Assembly (NCBI GenBank): GCA_013003215.1
Contig: JABDKD010000230.1
Span: 1-64,000 of the forward strand
Direction of reading: 5' to 3'
Source of the DNA: Pyrinomonadaceae bacterium
GTDB taxonomy: Bacteria > Acidobacteriota > Blastocatellia > Pyrinomonadales > Pyrinomonadaceae
DNA: 64,000 bases
The translations under genes were made by a program, and so were the position numbers. How positions within the stretch are numbered: position 1 is the first letter of the stretch; each line of letters starts with the position of its first letter. The notes under the pieces were generated by a model. It did no database searches. It saw nothing but the letters and a program-made list of their open reading frames with translations, and was not told the DNA's origin. This document shows positions 40,861-50,129 of this stretch, in pieces.

Positions 40861-42009
40861 ATGCGTAAATACATCGCCATGGCCGCGATTACATTTCTTT
40901 TCTCATTGAGCACCGCTGCTCAGTCTCAATTGCCTGAGATCGGGATTCAGAAAAACCTCGCTCTTGGAGTCGTAACGGAAATCGGAGCGAGCAAGATAGT
41001 TTTGAAAACAAAAGACGGCACAATCAACGCGATTCTGTTGTCAAATACAGTTTACAAAAGGCTGCCGCCGGACAATCTCAAATTGAGTGCTGCAACGCCT
41101 GCCTCGTTCGAGGATATCGCGGTTGGAGACCGGGTGCTGGTTACCGGTGAAGTTTCGGAAGATAAATCCATGATCTCGAGTAACAAGATGTTTCTCGTAA
41201 AAGGCACGGATTTGGAGGCTCAGGCCGAGCAGCAGCGCCAGGAGTGGCGAAGAAGAGGTATCTCAGGGAAGGTGGTGGCGTCGGATTCCGCAGCCGGAAC
41301 AATTTCTGTGAAAATCAGTAGTGTCATCGGTGCGGACACAACTCTGACGTTGACTCCGAAGGAAAACGCGAAGTTTAAACGATATTCGGAGCGTTCTTTC
41401 CGGTATAGCGATGCGGTTGACGGTGTTTTTGCTGATATTGAGAAGGGAGACAACATACAGGCTCTCGGAGACCGTTCAGAGGACGGGACAACATTTGCGG
41501 CGGAGGAAATCGTTACGGGTGCATTCGTAACTGTCGCCGGGAAGGTTAAGTCTATAGACGTTGAAAAGAATGAGGTTACGGTTGAAGATCTCATCACGAA
41601 GAAAGATGTAACGATCGCCGTCGTTGACACATCACTCTTAAAAGAATTTCCGGCCGAGATCGCGCAGCGACTCGCCAGGTTTCAGCAAATGAGTGCGAGC
41701 GGTGCCGCTCCGGTAAGAGGCGGTGGATCGGGACAAGGAAGAGGCGCCGGGCGTGGCGGCCGACGTGGTCCCGGAGATATTAATCAAATGTTGAACCGGT
41801 TTCCGACGATAACAGTTGGGGATCTCAAAGCGGGCGATCTTATTGCCGCATCTAGTTCTAAGCCAAAAGTGCCCGGAAGGGTTACGGCGATAAAGCTGCT
41901 CTCGGGTGTTGGCCCATTTTTGACTGCCAAAGCGAGTAGCGGTGGCGGTTCCAGGCGCGGAGTCGGCGGTTCACTTTCCGTACCGGGCTTGGACGCGTTG
42001 GATTTTTAG
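40861..42009 (+). CDS. DUF5666-type secreted protein with RGG-rich linker
   Basis: A 382-aa exported protein. The signal peptide ends near STAAQ. Several OB-like small beta domains of DUF5666 type follow (ALGVVTEIGASKIVLKTKDG; GISGKVVASDSAAGTISVKI; VAGKVKSIDVEKNEVTVEDL). Between the third and the last domain, residues about 285-305 are Gly/Arg-rich (GGGSGQGRGAGRGGRRGPGD). Function of the domain is unknown. It lies 41 bp upstream of the Oar-like receptor, which has the same kind of RGG stretch, so the two may act together on the cell surface (inference). Confidence 0.8.
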   Translation: MRKYIAMAAITFLFSLSTAAQSQLPEIGIQKNLALGVVTEIGASKIVLKTKDGTINAILLSNTVYKRLPPDNLKLSAATPASFEDIAVGDRVLVTGEVSEDKSMISSNKMFLVKGTDLEAQAEQQRQEWRRRGISGKVVASDSAAGTISVKISSVIGADTTLTLTPKENAKFKRYSERSFRYSDAVDGVFADIEKGDNIQALGDRSEDGTTFAAEEIVTGAFVTVAGKVKSIDVEKNEVTVEDLITKKDVTIAVVDTSLLKEFPAEIAQRLARFQQMSASGAAPVRGGGSGQGRGAGRGGRRGPGDINQMLNRFPTITVGDLKAGDLIAASSSKPKVPGRVTAIKLLSGVGPFLTAKASSGGGSRRGVGGSLSVPGLDALDF

Positions 42010-42050
42010 TAAGCAATATTTTATTTCAGTTAATAGCAGAGGAAATTATA

Positions 42051-45026
42051 ATGAGTTCATTTAAGTCCATTGTAGGTGTCTTAGCACTTACTTTAGTGGC
42101 GACTACAGCGTTGTTGGCGCAAACAGCCGGTTCGATTGACGGGCAGGTAGTGGATAGCCAGGGTGCAGCGGTGATCGGAGCGACCGTTAAAGCTGTAGAC
42201 AAGGCGGGAAAAGAGTTCTCGGCAGTCACAGATCAAAACGGCAGGTACAGAATCCGCGGGTTAGTCGCAGGGACCTACTCGCTCAAGGCGGAGTCTCCCG
42301 GGTTCAGCGTGTTTGAAACGACTGACATCGAGGTCGAAGCGGGCAAGAGTATCGAAATTCCTGTGCTGCTCAGCGTCGCAGGAATCACCGAACAGGTTGA
42401 TGTTGAAGACGAAGGCTCGGTTTCAACTGACAACGCGAACAATGCCAGCGCGTTGATTTTGAAGGAGGAAGACCTTGAAGCCCTTCCTGATGACCCTGAT
42501 GACCTGGAAACGGCACTGCAGGCTTTGGCAGGCGGTGCTGCGGGACCAAATGGGGGACAGATCTATATTGATGGCTTCGAAGGCGGCAATCTCCCTCCCA
42601 AAGAAGCAATTAGAGAAATACGGATCAACAGAAATCCGTTCTCGGCGGAATACGAGAGGCTCGGATTCGGTCGGATCGAGATCCTGACGAAACCAGGTTC
42701 CGACAAATTTCGAGGGCAAGCATACTTTAACTTCAACGATGACGCGTTTAACACGCGAAATCCGTTCTCCGAAAACAAAGCTGACAGCAGACGGATGTTT
42801 TATGGTGGAAACATCAGCGGTCCGTTGGTTAAGGGTAAAGCTTCATATTTCTTGAGTCTCAATAACCGCGATATAAGCAGCGGGCAGATCGTCAATGCTA
42901 CGATTATCGATCCTGCGTTTAATATCGTGCCTTTCCAGCAGGAATTCACAGTTCCGAACAAGAGGTTTTCGATCAGCCCGAGGCTGGATTACCAATTGAA
43001 CGAAAACAACACCCTGGTAGGACGATACGAGTTCGAAAGGAGAACCAGCGAGAATCAGGGCATTGGGGGTTTTACTCTGCCGACCCGCGGTATTTCAAGT
43101 GAAAACACTGAGCACACTTTACAGCTTACGGAAACTGCGATCCTTAATGCGAGGACTGTTAACGAAACGCGATTCCAGTTCCGTAGCGACAGTACAGACC
43201 GGATGGGTGATTCCACCGATCCGGCGATAAATGTTCAAGCCGGATTTGTCGGAGGAGGCGCTACGACCGGATTTAGTTTTGATCGGTCGAAGCGATGGGA
43301 ACTTCAGAACTATACGACTACCGCGCTGGGTAAGGACGCTCAGCACGCGATCAAATTCGGGGTCAGGGTTCGAGGAGCAATCCTGGATGACCGGTCCGAA
43401 TCGAATTACAACGGAACCTATACGTTTTCGGGATTTTTAGATGACAACGGCACTCCGGACCCCGCGGATGATGTTTTTGTGAGTTCAATCGAGCAATACA
43501 GACAGAAACTTCTCGGTAACCCGGATCCGCGTTACAACCCGAATCAATTCAGCATAACCGATGGAAATCCTTTGGCATCAATTAGCCAGTACGACATCGG
43601 ATTGTTCCTTATGGACGACTGGCGCGTCAGTCCCGGGCTTACGCTTGGATTTGGTCTTCGTTATGAGAATCAAACCAACATCAGCGATGGAATGAACTTC
43701 GCTCCGCGGCTGAATTTCGCTTATTCACCAGGGGCCGGCGGAGCCCGTGCTCCCAAAGACGTATTCCGTGGCGGTATCGGGGTCTTTTACTCGAGATTCA
43801 ATCAGAATACGGTCTTAACGGCAGAAAGGCTTGATGGTGTTAGTCAACAGCAGTTTATTCTGAATCAAACGAATGACACGCTTGGTTTGCTTGGACAGCC
43901 GGTGTTTGGGCTAAACGGCGTCGCTAACACGTTGACAGCAGCACAACTCTTAAACGTTGAGCCCGGTTCCAGTACACCTCGAGTAATCGATCCGAATGCC
44001 CGGGCGCCCTACACGATTCAAGGTGCGTTTAGTTATGAGCGGCAGCTGCCGGGCAGATCCACTGTCTCGGTGTATTACGTAGCATCTAAAAACCTGCATC
44101 TTTTGAGATCGAGGAATATAAATGCACCTGTTTGCCCGTCGGGCGCAGTTTGCCCCGTAGATGACGAGATTGCTCTCAATGCATTGAGACCGGATCCTAC
44201 CGCGGGAAATATTTATCAGTTTGAGACCAGCGGCGTTCAAACTTCCCAGCAGATGATCATTAGTTTCCGTACGTTTTTCAGTCAGTCGCTCACGCTTTTC
44301 TCGAACTACAGGCTTGGAAAGACTGAAGGTAATTCTGATGGTGGATTTCCGTCATATAGTTATGATGTGAACTTGGACGAGGGAAGTTCCTCCCGTGATC
44401 GCAGGCACTTCTTTTTCCTTGGGGGCTCGGTAGGGCTTCCCTGGGGTGGAATTAGTCTAAGGCCGTTCGTAATTGCAGGTTCAGGTACTCCCTTTGATAT
44501 AACAGCAGGACAGGATCGAAACGGGGATTCGATATTTAATGATCGCCCAACGTTCGCCGAACTTTCGGATGCTTGCCTCGCGAACGGAATCACAGCTTCG
44601 TGGTGTGATACAGCGGGGAACGATCCTAATGCGATCATTCCGAGAAACTTTGGCAGGGGCCCTTCGTTTTTTACGATCAATCTTGGTATTGACAAGAATT
44701 TTGGTTTTGGCGGAAGCGGGGACACGGCGCAGAGCCAGTCGAGTAATTCAAGCGGTCGCGGCGGCAGAAGAGGCGGTCGACGTGGAGGAAACGTTTTTGG
44801 CGGCGGCAGGCGCGGTTCGAGCCGCGGAGGTGGCAGGAGCCCTTACAACCTAAGCGTTGGTCTGCGGTTCCGGAATCTGCTAAATACAAATAACCAGAAC
44901 GCCCCCGTAGGCACGATCAGCTCCAACCTATTCGGCCAGTCAACAAATACGATAGGCGGATTTGGAAGAGGCGGTTCTTCCGGTGGAAACAGGACAGTCG
45001 AGCTTCGGCTTAGGTTCCGCTGGTAA
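42051..45026 (+). CDS. Oar-like TonB-dependent outer-membrane receptor
   Basis: A 991-aa receptor. The signal peptide ends near ALLAQ. A carboxypeptidase-regulatory-like domain (about 27-115) has GSIDGQVVDSQGAAVIGATV and GRYRIRGLVAGTYSLKAESP. A degenerate plug (about 120-215) has YIDGFEGGNLPPKEAIREIR. A large beta barrel runs to the C-terminus, which ends in VELRLRFRW with a terminal aromatic as in outer-membrane barrels. Residues about 900-933 are Arg/Gly-rich (GRGGRRGGRRGG). Such receptors are greatly expanded in Acidobacteriota. It is energised by TonB/ExbBD, for example the set at 9316. GAGGA precedes the ATG; a terminator follows. Confidence 0.93.
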   Translation: MSSFKSIVGVLALTLVATTALLAQTAGSIDGQVVDSQGAAVIGATVKAVDKAGKEFSAVTDQNGRYRIRGLVAGTYSLKAESPGFSVFETTDIEVEAGKSIEIPVLLSVAGITEQVDVEDEGSVSTDNANNASALILKEEDLEALPDDPDDLETALQALAGGAAGPNGGQIYIDGFEGGNLPPKEAIREIRINRNPFSAEYERLGFGRIEILTKPGSDKFRGQAYFNFNDDAFNTRNPFSENKADSRRMFYGGNISGPLVKGKASYFLSLNNRDISSGQIVNATIIDPAFNIVPFQQEFTVPNKRFSISPRLDYQLNENNTLVGRYEFERRTSENQGIGGFTLPTRGISSENTEHTLQLTETAILNARTVNETRFQFRSDSTDRMGDSTDPAINVQAGFVGGGATTGFSFDRSKRWELQNYTTTALGKDAQHAIKFGVRVRGAILDDRSESNYNGTYTFSGFLDDNGTPDPADDVFVSSIEQYRQKLLGNPDPRYNPNQFSITDGNPLASISQYDIGLFLMDDWRVSPGLTLGFGLRYENQTNISDGMNFAPRLNFAYSPGAGGARAPKDVFRGGIGVFYSRFNQNTVLTAERLDGVSQQQFILNQTNDTLGLLGQPVFGLNGVANTLTAAQLLNVEPGSSTPRVIDPNARAPYTIQGAFSYERQLPGRSTVSVYYVASKNLHLLRSRNINAPVCPSGAVCPVDDEIALNALRPDPTAGNIYQFETSGVQTSQQMIISFRTFFSQSLTLFSNYRLGKTEGNSDGGFPSYSYDVNLDEGSSSRDRRHFFFLGGSVGLPWGGISLRPFVIAGSGTPFDITAGQDRNGDSIFNDRPTFAELSDACLANGITASWCDTAGNDPNAIIPRNFGRGPSFFTINLGIDKNFGFGGSGDTAQSQSSNSSGRGGRRGGRRGGNVFGGGRRGSSRGGGRSPYNLSVGLRFRNLLNTNNQNAPVGTISSNLFGQSTNTIGGFGRGGSSGGNRTVELRLRFRW

Positions 45027-45049
45027 GTCAGCCGGTTTCAAGACTTCTT

Positions 45050-45086
45050 GGGTAGAAACTCACAAGGTTTCTGCCCTTTCTTTTTT
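45050..45086 (+). terminator. intrinsic terminator of the receptor gene
   Basis: Stem GGGTAGAAAC / GTTTCTGCCC (one G-U pair), 7-nt loop, then TTTCTTTTTT. It lies 23 bp after the stop and upstream of the next gene's ATG at 45120. Confidence 0.82.
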
Positions 45087-45119
45087 AAACCGGATCATGA
45101 TTCGATTCGTATCCATTTC

Positions 45120-45839
45120 ATGAAATACGTTTTTTGCATCTGTCTTTGTCTTATCGCTTTGAGTTTCGGAGTTGTTTCCGCGCAGGACGTTCCTCAGAAT
45201 CCCAAGGTTGCATCTGTTCCGGAGACCCTCGCAAAGAAGGCATTTGAGGCCCATGGCGGCGAGAAACTGAAATCCATGTCCACCCTTACTATGTCTGGTT
45301 CTGTTGATGTAACCTCGTCAGCCGCCAACCAGGCTATTCCGGCGAAATTCCTGCAAGTGTTTTCAGGAGAAAAATATCGACTCGAAATTGACGGAGGCTT
45401 TGTTCAGTTCGTGCAGATATTTGATGGTGTGAACACTGTAACCTCTCCCTCAAGAGGGTTTACACTGCCTCCGATCAATCGCGTCGGGCTGATGCTCCTC
45501 CAACGATACGGCGATGAAGGGTTCGAGATAACGGAAACGGAAGAGAAGCAAAAGAATGGATTTCGAATGTCTTCGCCGGAGGGTTATTACACTGATTTCA
45601 TTTTGAACAAGAAGTCGGGAAGAGTTAAAAGTTACAATTCGAGCTATTTCGTTGGGGGCAGGGAAGTTACGACCCTGGTGGAAGTAGATAAGTATTCAGA
45701 TTACGAAGGAATCATAATTCCGACTAAATACGCCCAGAAGTTTGATGTATCAGGCATGACTATATATGCCGTATTTAAGTCGAAAACCGTAGAGGTCAAC
45801 GGCGAGGTTGCAGACGAATTGTTTTTGTCAGGAGAATAA
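45120..45839 (+). CDS. LolA-like secreted protein
   Basis: About 239 aa. The signal peptide (MKYVFCICLCLIALSFGVVS) is followed by AQ. KKAFEAHGGEKLKSMSTLTM is the typical start of the LolA/LppX-like outer-membrane lipoprotein-sorting fold. The rest is a run of beta strands (KFLQVFSGEKYRLEIDGGFV, DFILNKKSGRVKSYN). The open frame extends upstream to 45048, but that part lies inside the preceding terminator; ATG at 45120 gives a clean signal peptide. It probably handles lipids or lipoproteins in the periplasm; the exact role is unknown. Confidence 0.7.
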   Translation: MKYVFCICLCLIALSFGVVSAQDVPQNPKVASVPETLAKKAFEAHGGEKLKSMSTLTMSGSVDVTSSAANQAIPAKFLQVFSGEKYRLEIDGGFVQFVQIFDGVNTVTSPSRGFTLPPINRVGLMLLQRYGDEGFEITETEEKQKNGFRMSSPEGYYTDFILNKKSGRVKSYNSSYFVGGREVTTLVEVDKYSDYEGIIIPTKYAQKFDVSGMTIYAVFKSKTVEVNGEVADELFLSGE

Positions 45840-45867
45840 AAAAGACCGGCACAATGCCGGTCTTTAA
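45838..45867. terminator. bidirectional terminator between the LolA-like gene and frr
   Basis: Perfect 10-bp stem AAAGACCGGC / GCCGGTCTTT with a 5-nt loop. On the minus strand it ends in TTTTTT, so it serves frr well, and it also ends the plus-strand gene. Confidence 0.88.
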
Positions 45868-45889
45868 CCAATGCCAATTCCAAGTGCGG

Positions 45890-46450
45890 CTAAACGGTAA
45901 GAATCTCTTCTTCCTTTTTCTTCGCTAGGTCATCGATCATCCCGACAAACTCATTCGTGAGCTTTTGTACCTCTTCTAGACCGATTCTTTCATTGTCTTC
46001 TGAGATTTCCTTGTCATGCAGGAGCTTCTTTAAGTCGTTGTTTGAATGCTGGCGGACGTTTCGCACTGCGATCCGGTGTTCTTCTGCAATTTCATGAACC
46101 TGCTTTGCCAATTGTTGTCGGCGTTCCTCATTGAGCGGCGGAATTGGTAGGCGAATCAGCTTTCCATCGTTTGAAGGGTTGATGCCGAGGTTTGCGGTAT
46201 TAATCGCCTTTTCGATAGCGTCAATCTGAGTCGCATCCCACGGCTGGACCGTCAATAGCTGGGGTTCCGGGACGCTAACAGAAGCCATTTGATTCAAAGG
46301 CGTCTGCGTGCCGTAATAGTCAACGACAATATTGTCCAGAATTCCGGTACTCGCCCGCCCCGTTCTCACGGCAGCCAGCTTTCTCTTTAAATCATCGACA
46401 ACCGCATTCATTTTCGGTTTAGTTTCGTTAATGATCGAATTCAGTCCCAT
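45890..46450 (-). CDS. frr: ribosome recycling factor
   Basis: A 186-aa factor that splits the post-termination ribosome with EF-G. Seen: VRTGRASTGILDNIVVDYYG, VSVPEPQLLTVQPWD, NPSNDGKLIRLPIPPLNEER and NDLKKLLHDKEISEDNE, all standard. The length is typical (about 185). It is the last gene of the rplM-rpsI-rpsB-tsf-pyrH-frr cluster, 20 bp after pyrH. Confidence 0.97.
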   Translation of the reverse strand: MGLNSIINETKPKMNAVVDDLKRKLAAVRTGRASTGILDNIVVDYYGTQTPLNQMASVSVPEPQLLTVQPWDATQIDAIEKAINTANLGINPSNDGKLIRLPIPPLNEERRQQLAKQVHEIAEEHRIAVRNVRQHSNNDLKKLLHDKEISEDNERIGLEEVQKLTNEFVGMIDDLAKKKEEEILTV

Positions 46451-46470
46451 ATTCCTCCTATTGTCTGACT

Positions 46471-47211
46471 CTACCCTGCGGCCGTCGGTTTCCCGTTGGC
46501 TGTAACGAGGGAACCGATTGAAAGATCGCCCTCAACAGCCTTCATTATATTTCCATTCTTCTTCATATTGAAGACCATGATCGGAAGATTGTTCTCCATG
46601 CAAAGAGAAATCGCAGAAGAATCCATAACCTTCAGGCGTTTTTCTAATACATCCTGATAAGAAATGCGGTCAAACTTTTTGGCGTTCTTGTTTGTCACAG
46701 GGTCGTCGTCATAGATTCCATCGACTTTCGTACCTTTCATGATCACTTCAGCCTTGATCTCCAGTGCTCTTAATGCCGCTGCGGAGTCTGTGGTGAAGTA
46801 CGGATTACCCGTACCAGCGCCAAAGATTACAACTCTGCCTTTCTCAAGGTGTCTCACAGCACGCCTTCGTATAAAAGGTTCCGCCAACTGCGGAATATCA
46901 ATTGCCGAAAGAACCCGCGTATATACACCGCATTTTTCAAGCGCGTCCTGTAGGACAACGGCATTCATTACCGTGGCAAGCATTCCGATATAGTCCGCGC
47001 TGCCCCTGTCCATTTCACCGGCCGATTGTGAAACGCCACGAAAGATATTGCCACCACCCACAACGACAGCGACTTCAACGCCTCTTTCATGAACGGCCTT
47101 GATCTGATCGGCTACGGACCTTGCTACTTGAGTATCAATCCCGTAGCTCTGCTCACCCATAAGAGCCTCACCCGAGAGCTTGAGCAATATCCTTTCATAA
47201 GCTGGTTTCAT
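46471..47211 (-). CDS. pyrH: UMP kinase
   Basis: A 246-aa enzyme that phosphorylates UMP to UDP. Seen: [73 protein letters not shown] and [13 protein letters not shown]. These are the nucleotide and UMP sites of bacterial PyrH. Conserved position after tsf. Confidence 0.97.
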   Translation of the reverse strand: MKPAYERILLKLSGEALMGEQSYGIDTQVARSVADQIKAVHERGVEVAVVVGGGNIFRGVSQSAGEMDRGSADYIGMLATVMNAVVLQDALEKCGVYTRVLSAIDIPQLAEPFIRRRAVRHLEKGRVVIFGAGTGNPYFTTDSAAALRALEIKAEVIMKGTKVDGIYDDDPVTNKNAKKFDRISYQDVLEKRLKVMDSSAISLCMENNLPIMVFNMKKNGNIMKAVEGDLSIGSLVTANGKPTAAG

Positions 47212-47246
47212 AATCGGTTCCTGATAGATCGAAGCAAAATCATTTC

Positions 47247-47912
47247 TTATTGATTTACCATCGACGCAACTTCAGCCGCAAAATCATCCTGTTTCTTCTC
47301 AAGGCCCTCGCCCATCTTGAATCGAGAGAAACGCCTGATAGAAATGTTTTCTTTGATCGAAGCAATCTTTTCAGTAATTAATTCCGCTACTGTCTTGCTC
47401 GGATCCTTTACAAACGGCTGCTCGTTAAGGACGATCTCTTCGTAAAACTTATTCAACCTGCCATCGATGATCTTTTGAAGAACTTCTTCCGGCTTGCTGG
47501 CGTTTTTTTCGTCGTTCTTTAACTGTTCAAGCAATATACCACGTTCTTTTTCGACGTCGCCTTCAGGCACGTCTTCGCGGCGAACGTACTTCGGATCCAC
47601 AGCGGCGATGTGCATAGCAATGTCCTTAACAAGTTGTTGGAATTCATCACCACGGGCAACAAAGTCGCTTTCACAGTTGATCTCTACTAGGACGCCAACC
47701 TTGCCGCCCATATGTACATACGAGCCGACCGCACCTTCAGCCGCAATTCTTCCAGCTTTCTTGCTTGCCGTAGCCATTCCTTTTTTTCGGAGCAACTCAA
47801 TTGCTTTTTCAACCGAACCATCCGCCTCAACAAGTGCGTTCTTACAATCAACCATCCCGGCCCCGGTCTTTTCCCGGAGCTCCTTTACCATACTCGCTGT
47901 TATTTCTGCCAT
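47247..47912 (-). CDS. tsf: elongation factor Ts
   Basis: A 221-aa nucleotide-exchange factor for EF-Tu. It begins with the UBA-like domain [20 protein letters not shown], then [20 protein letters not shown] and [20 protein letters not shown]. This is the short form of EF-Ts with one core subdomain, shorter than the 283-aa E. coli protein. It follows rpsB after an intercistronic terminator-like hairpin. Confidence 0.97.
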   Translation of the reverse strand: MAEITASMVKELREKTGAGMVDCKNALVEADGSVEKAIELLRKKGMATASKKAGRIAAEGAVGSYVHMGGKVGVLVEINCESDFVARGDEFQQLVKDIAMHIAAVDPKYVRREDVPEGDVEKERGILLEQLKNDEKNASKPEEVLQKIIDGRLNKFYEEIVLNEQPFVKDPSKTVAELITEKIASIKENISIRRFSRFKMGEGLEKKQDDFAAEVASMVNQ

Positions 47913-47937
47913 TTCTTACCTCTAAAAATCTTTTCAC

Positions 47938-47973
47938 AAAAAAACGTAGCCCGCGTTAAACCCAGAGCTACGT
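47938..47973 (-). terminator. hairpin with U-run between rpsB and tsf
   Basis: On the minus strand ACGTAGC ... GCTACGT followed by TTTTTT. It could partly uncouple tsf-pyrH-frr from the ribosomal protein genes. Confidence 0.65.
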
Positions 47974-47997
47974 GTTATCAAACATAAAATTAAAAGA

Positions 47998-49083
47998 TCA
48001 ATTTGCCGAAGCTTCTGTTTTTTCTTTGTCGCCGTCGTCTTTCTTCTTCGTTTCGGCGTCGTCGCTCTTGGCTTCATCAGCCGGCTTAGTTTCCTTAGCC
48101 GGTTTCGATTCTTTAACCGCAGGAGCTTTTTCTTTCTTATCCGCTTCAGCCTTTTCAGCCGAAGCCTCTTCCTTCTTCTCAGAAGCCGGGGCTTTTGCCT
48201 CTTCCGCCTTTTCTGCTTTGGGCTTCGATTCAGCTTTCTCTTCCTTGGGTTTGGCTTCAGCTTCAGCCTTAGCTTCTTCAGCCTTAGCTTCGGGCTTGGC
48301 ATCGGCAAACGGTTCAATCGCTTTTTCCGTCGCAGCCTTTTTGGCGGCTTCATCAGCCTGTTCTTCGGCTGCAGTTTCAGCCATTCCTTCGGTCGCTACG
48401 TTACGACCCTCGAGAATTGCGTCAGCTACTCTTGAAGTAAAAAGCCTAATCGCTCTAAGAGCATCGTCATTACCGGGAATCACGTAATCAACACCTTCCG
48501 GCGTGCAGTTTGTATCCACTACAGCTACGACCGGTATGTTGAGCCTGTTGGCTTCGGCCACTGCGATCTCTTCCTTTCGGACGTCGATTACAAACAACAG
48601 ATCCGGAAGTCCCTGCATGTCCTTAATACCTGCAAGGTTCTTCATGAGCTTGTTGTGCTCGCGATCCAGACCGAGTCGCTCTTTCTTTGTAAGTTTCTCA
48701 GCGCGGCCGTCTTCAGCCATTGCTTCGATGTCCTTCAAGCGTTTGATGGAGTTTTGAACTGTCTTATAGTTCGTCATCAATCCGCCGAGCCAACGGTTGT
48801 GGATGTAGTATTGTTCGCAACGCTGGGATTCTTCGACGATCGCGTCCTGCGCCTGTCGTTTCGTCCCGACAAACAACACTTTCGCATTGGGATTCTCGGA
48901 CAAAAAGTCCTGAATAAATGCCAATGCGTCTCTAAAAAGCTTTTGTGTTTTCTGAAGGTCAATGATGTAGATGCCGTTTCGTTCGCCGAAAATGTAATCT
49001 TTCATTTTCGGGTTCCAACGGCGAACCTGGTGACCAAAGTGAACCCCTGCTTCTAGGAGTTCTTTCATCGTTACTGTAGCCAA
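47998..49083 (-). CDS. rpsB: 30S ribosomal protein S2 with long acidic/basic C-terminal tail
   Basis: About 361 aa. The S2 core (residues 1-250) shows [77 protein letters not shown] and [16 protein letters not shown]. The last 110 residues are a low-complexity Ala/Glu/Lys tail, making the protein much longer than the usual 230-260. The start is TTG at 49083: AGGAG lies 7 bp upstream and translation gives [10 protein letters not shown]. The frame extends further to 49173 without a ribosome-binding site. Confidence 0.96.
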   Translation of the reverse strand: MATVTMKELLEAGVHFGHQVRRWNPKMKDYIFGERNGIYIIDLQKTQKLFRDALAFIQDFLSENPNAKVLFVGTKRQAQDAIVEESQRCEQYYIHNRWLGGLMTNYKTVQNSIKRLKDIEAMAEDGRAEKLTKKERLGLDREHNKLMKNLAGIKDMQGLPDLLFVIDVRKEEIAVAEANRLNIPVVAVVDTNCTPEGVDYVIPGNDDALRAIRLFTSRVADAILEGRNVATEGMAETAAEEQADEAAKKAATEKAIEPFADAKPEAKAEEAKAEAEAKPKEEKAESKPKAEKAEEAKAPASEKKEEASAEKAEADKKEKAPAVKESKPAKETKPADEAKSDDAETKKKDDGDKEKTEASAN

Positions 49084-49155
49084 ATCAACTCTCCTGTCTT
49101 GGTTTATGTACTCGGCGAGATCGCTTTGAACCAATAAATCCCGCCAATGGAATAA

Positions 49156-49174
49156 GGTGCGCTCAAGGCGCACC
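49156..49174 (-). promoter_or_regulatory. intercistronic hairpin between rpsI and rpsB
   Basis: GGTGCG / CGCACC stem with a 7-nt loop just after the rpsI stop, followed on the minus strand by TTATT. Too weak a U-run for a clear terminator; perhaps RNA processing or attenuation. Confidence 0.4.
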
Positions 49175-49182
49175 AGGTAAAT

Positions 49183-49575
49183 CTAACGTTTCGAAAACTG
49201 GAACCTTGCTCGGGCGCCCTTCTGACCGTACTTCTTGCGTTCTTTCTTACGAGGATCGCGAGTAATCAAACCGGCCTTTTTAAGAACCGGTCTCAGGTCT
49301 GAATTAAACTCCAAGAGAGCACGGGTAATGCCGTGACGAACCGCTCCGGCCTGTCCGGAATTTCCACCACCGCTAACATTCACAAGAATGTCAAAATTCT
49401 CGACCGTCTCCGTCAACGTCAAAGGTTGGCGGATAATCATCTGAAGCGCTTCGTTCGGGAAATAATTCTCGAACTCGCGTCGGTTCACGGTAATTGCTCC
49501 CTTCCCGGGCCTTAGATAAACACGGGCTACTGCGTTCTTTCTGCGCCCGGTTCCGTAATACTGTGTGTCTGCCAT
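49183..49575 (-). CDS. rpsI: 30S ribosomal protein S9
   Basis: A 130-aa protein. It begins [20 protein letters not shown], includes [20 protein letters not shown], and ends [17 protein letters not shown], the conserved basic tail whose terminal Arg reaches the P-site tRNA. It follows rplM after 21 bp, the universal order. Confidence 0.97.
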   Translation of the reverse strand: MADTQYYGTGRRKNAVARVYLRPGKGAITVNRREFENYFPNEALQMIIRQPLTLTETVENFDILVNVSGGGNSGQAGAVRHGITRALLEFNSDLRPVLKKAGLITRDPRKKERKKYGQKGARARFQFSKR

Positions 49576-49596
49576 AATGAAATCCCGTAATCAGGA

Positions 49597-50040
49597 CTAA
49601 ATAGTTTCAATCTCAATCGGTTCCGGCTTCTGAGCTCCGTGCGGGTGTTCTGCATCTGCATAAACATTGAGCTTCTTGAACATAGCCTTTCCGAGTTTAG
49701 TTTTGGGCAGCATGCGCTGTACGGCAAGTTCAATCACCTTCTCAGGGTTCTTATCCATCATCCTGCGATAGGATGTGGTCTTGAGCCCGCCGGGATAACC
49801 CGAATGACGGTGATAGGCCTTTTGGTCAGCCTTTGCGCCCTTGATTCTTGCGTGTCTGGCGTTGATTACAACGACGTGGTCGCCGGTGTCCAGGAACGGA
49901 GTCCAGTCGGGTTTATTCTTGCCCATCAGAATCATTGCGATGTCTGTGCAAAGTCTTCCGACTGTCTTGTCCGTGGCGTCGACAACATACCACTTACGCT
50001 TGTCTGCCAGGTCTTTTCCACTTGGGAAATAGGTACTCAT
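49597..50040 (-). CDS. rplM: 50S ribosomal protein L13
   Basis: A 147-aa protein. Seen: [54 protein letters not shown] and [19 protein letters not shown]. Normal length. It is the first gene of the translation cluster, with a strong promoter just upstream. Confidence 0.97.
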   Translation of the reverse strand: MSTYFPSGKDLADKRKWYVVDATDKTVGRLCTDIAMILMGKNKPDWTPFLDTGDHVVVINARHARIKGAKADQKAYHRHSGYPGGLKTTSYRRMMDKNPEKVIELAVQRMLPKTKLGKAMFKKLNVYADAEHPHGAQKPEPIEIETI

Positions 50041-50062
50041 AACTATTGCTTCTCAAACAAAA

Positions 50063-50076
50063 ATTTTCGCGAAAAT
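50063..50076. promoter_or_regulatory. 14-bp palindrome in the rplM leader
   Basis: Perfect palindrome ATTTTCGCGAAAAT, between the predicted transcription start (about 50081) and the rplM start codon. Candidate operator. Confidence 0.4.
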
Positions 50077-50086
50077 GCGAACGGTT

Positions 50087-50115
50087 AGAATACCGAAACA
50101 GGCATATATCGTCAA
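50087..50115 (-). promoter_or_regulatory. promoter of the rplM-rpsI-rpsB-tsf-pyrH-frr cluster
   Basis: On the minus strand TTGACG (50115-50110), 17 bp, TATTCT (50092-50087). Five of six matches at -35 and ideal spacing. Confidence 0.7.
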
Positions 50116-50129
50116 GGCGCCAAGTGCTT

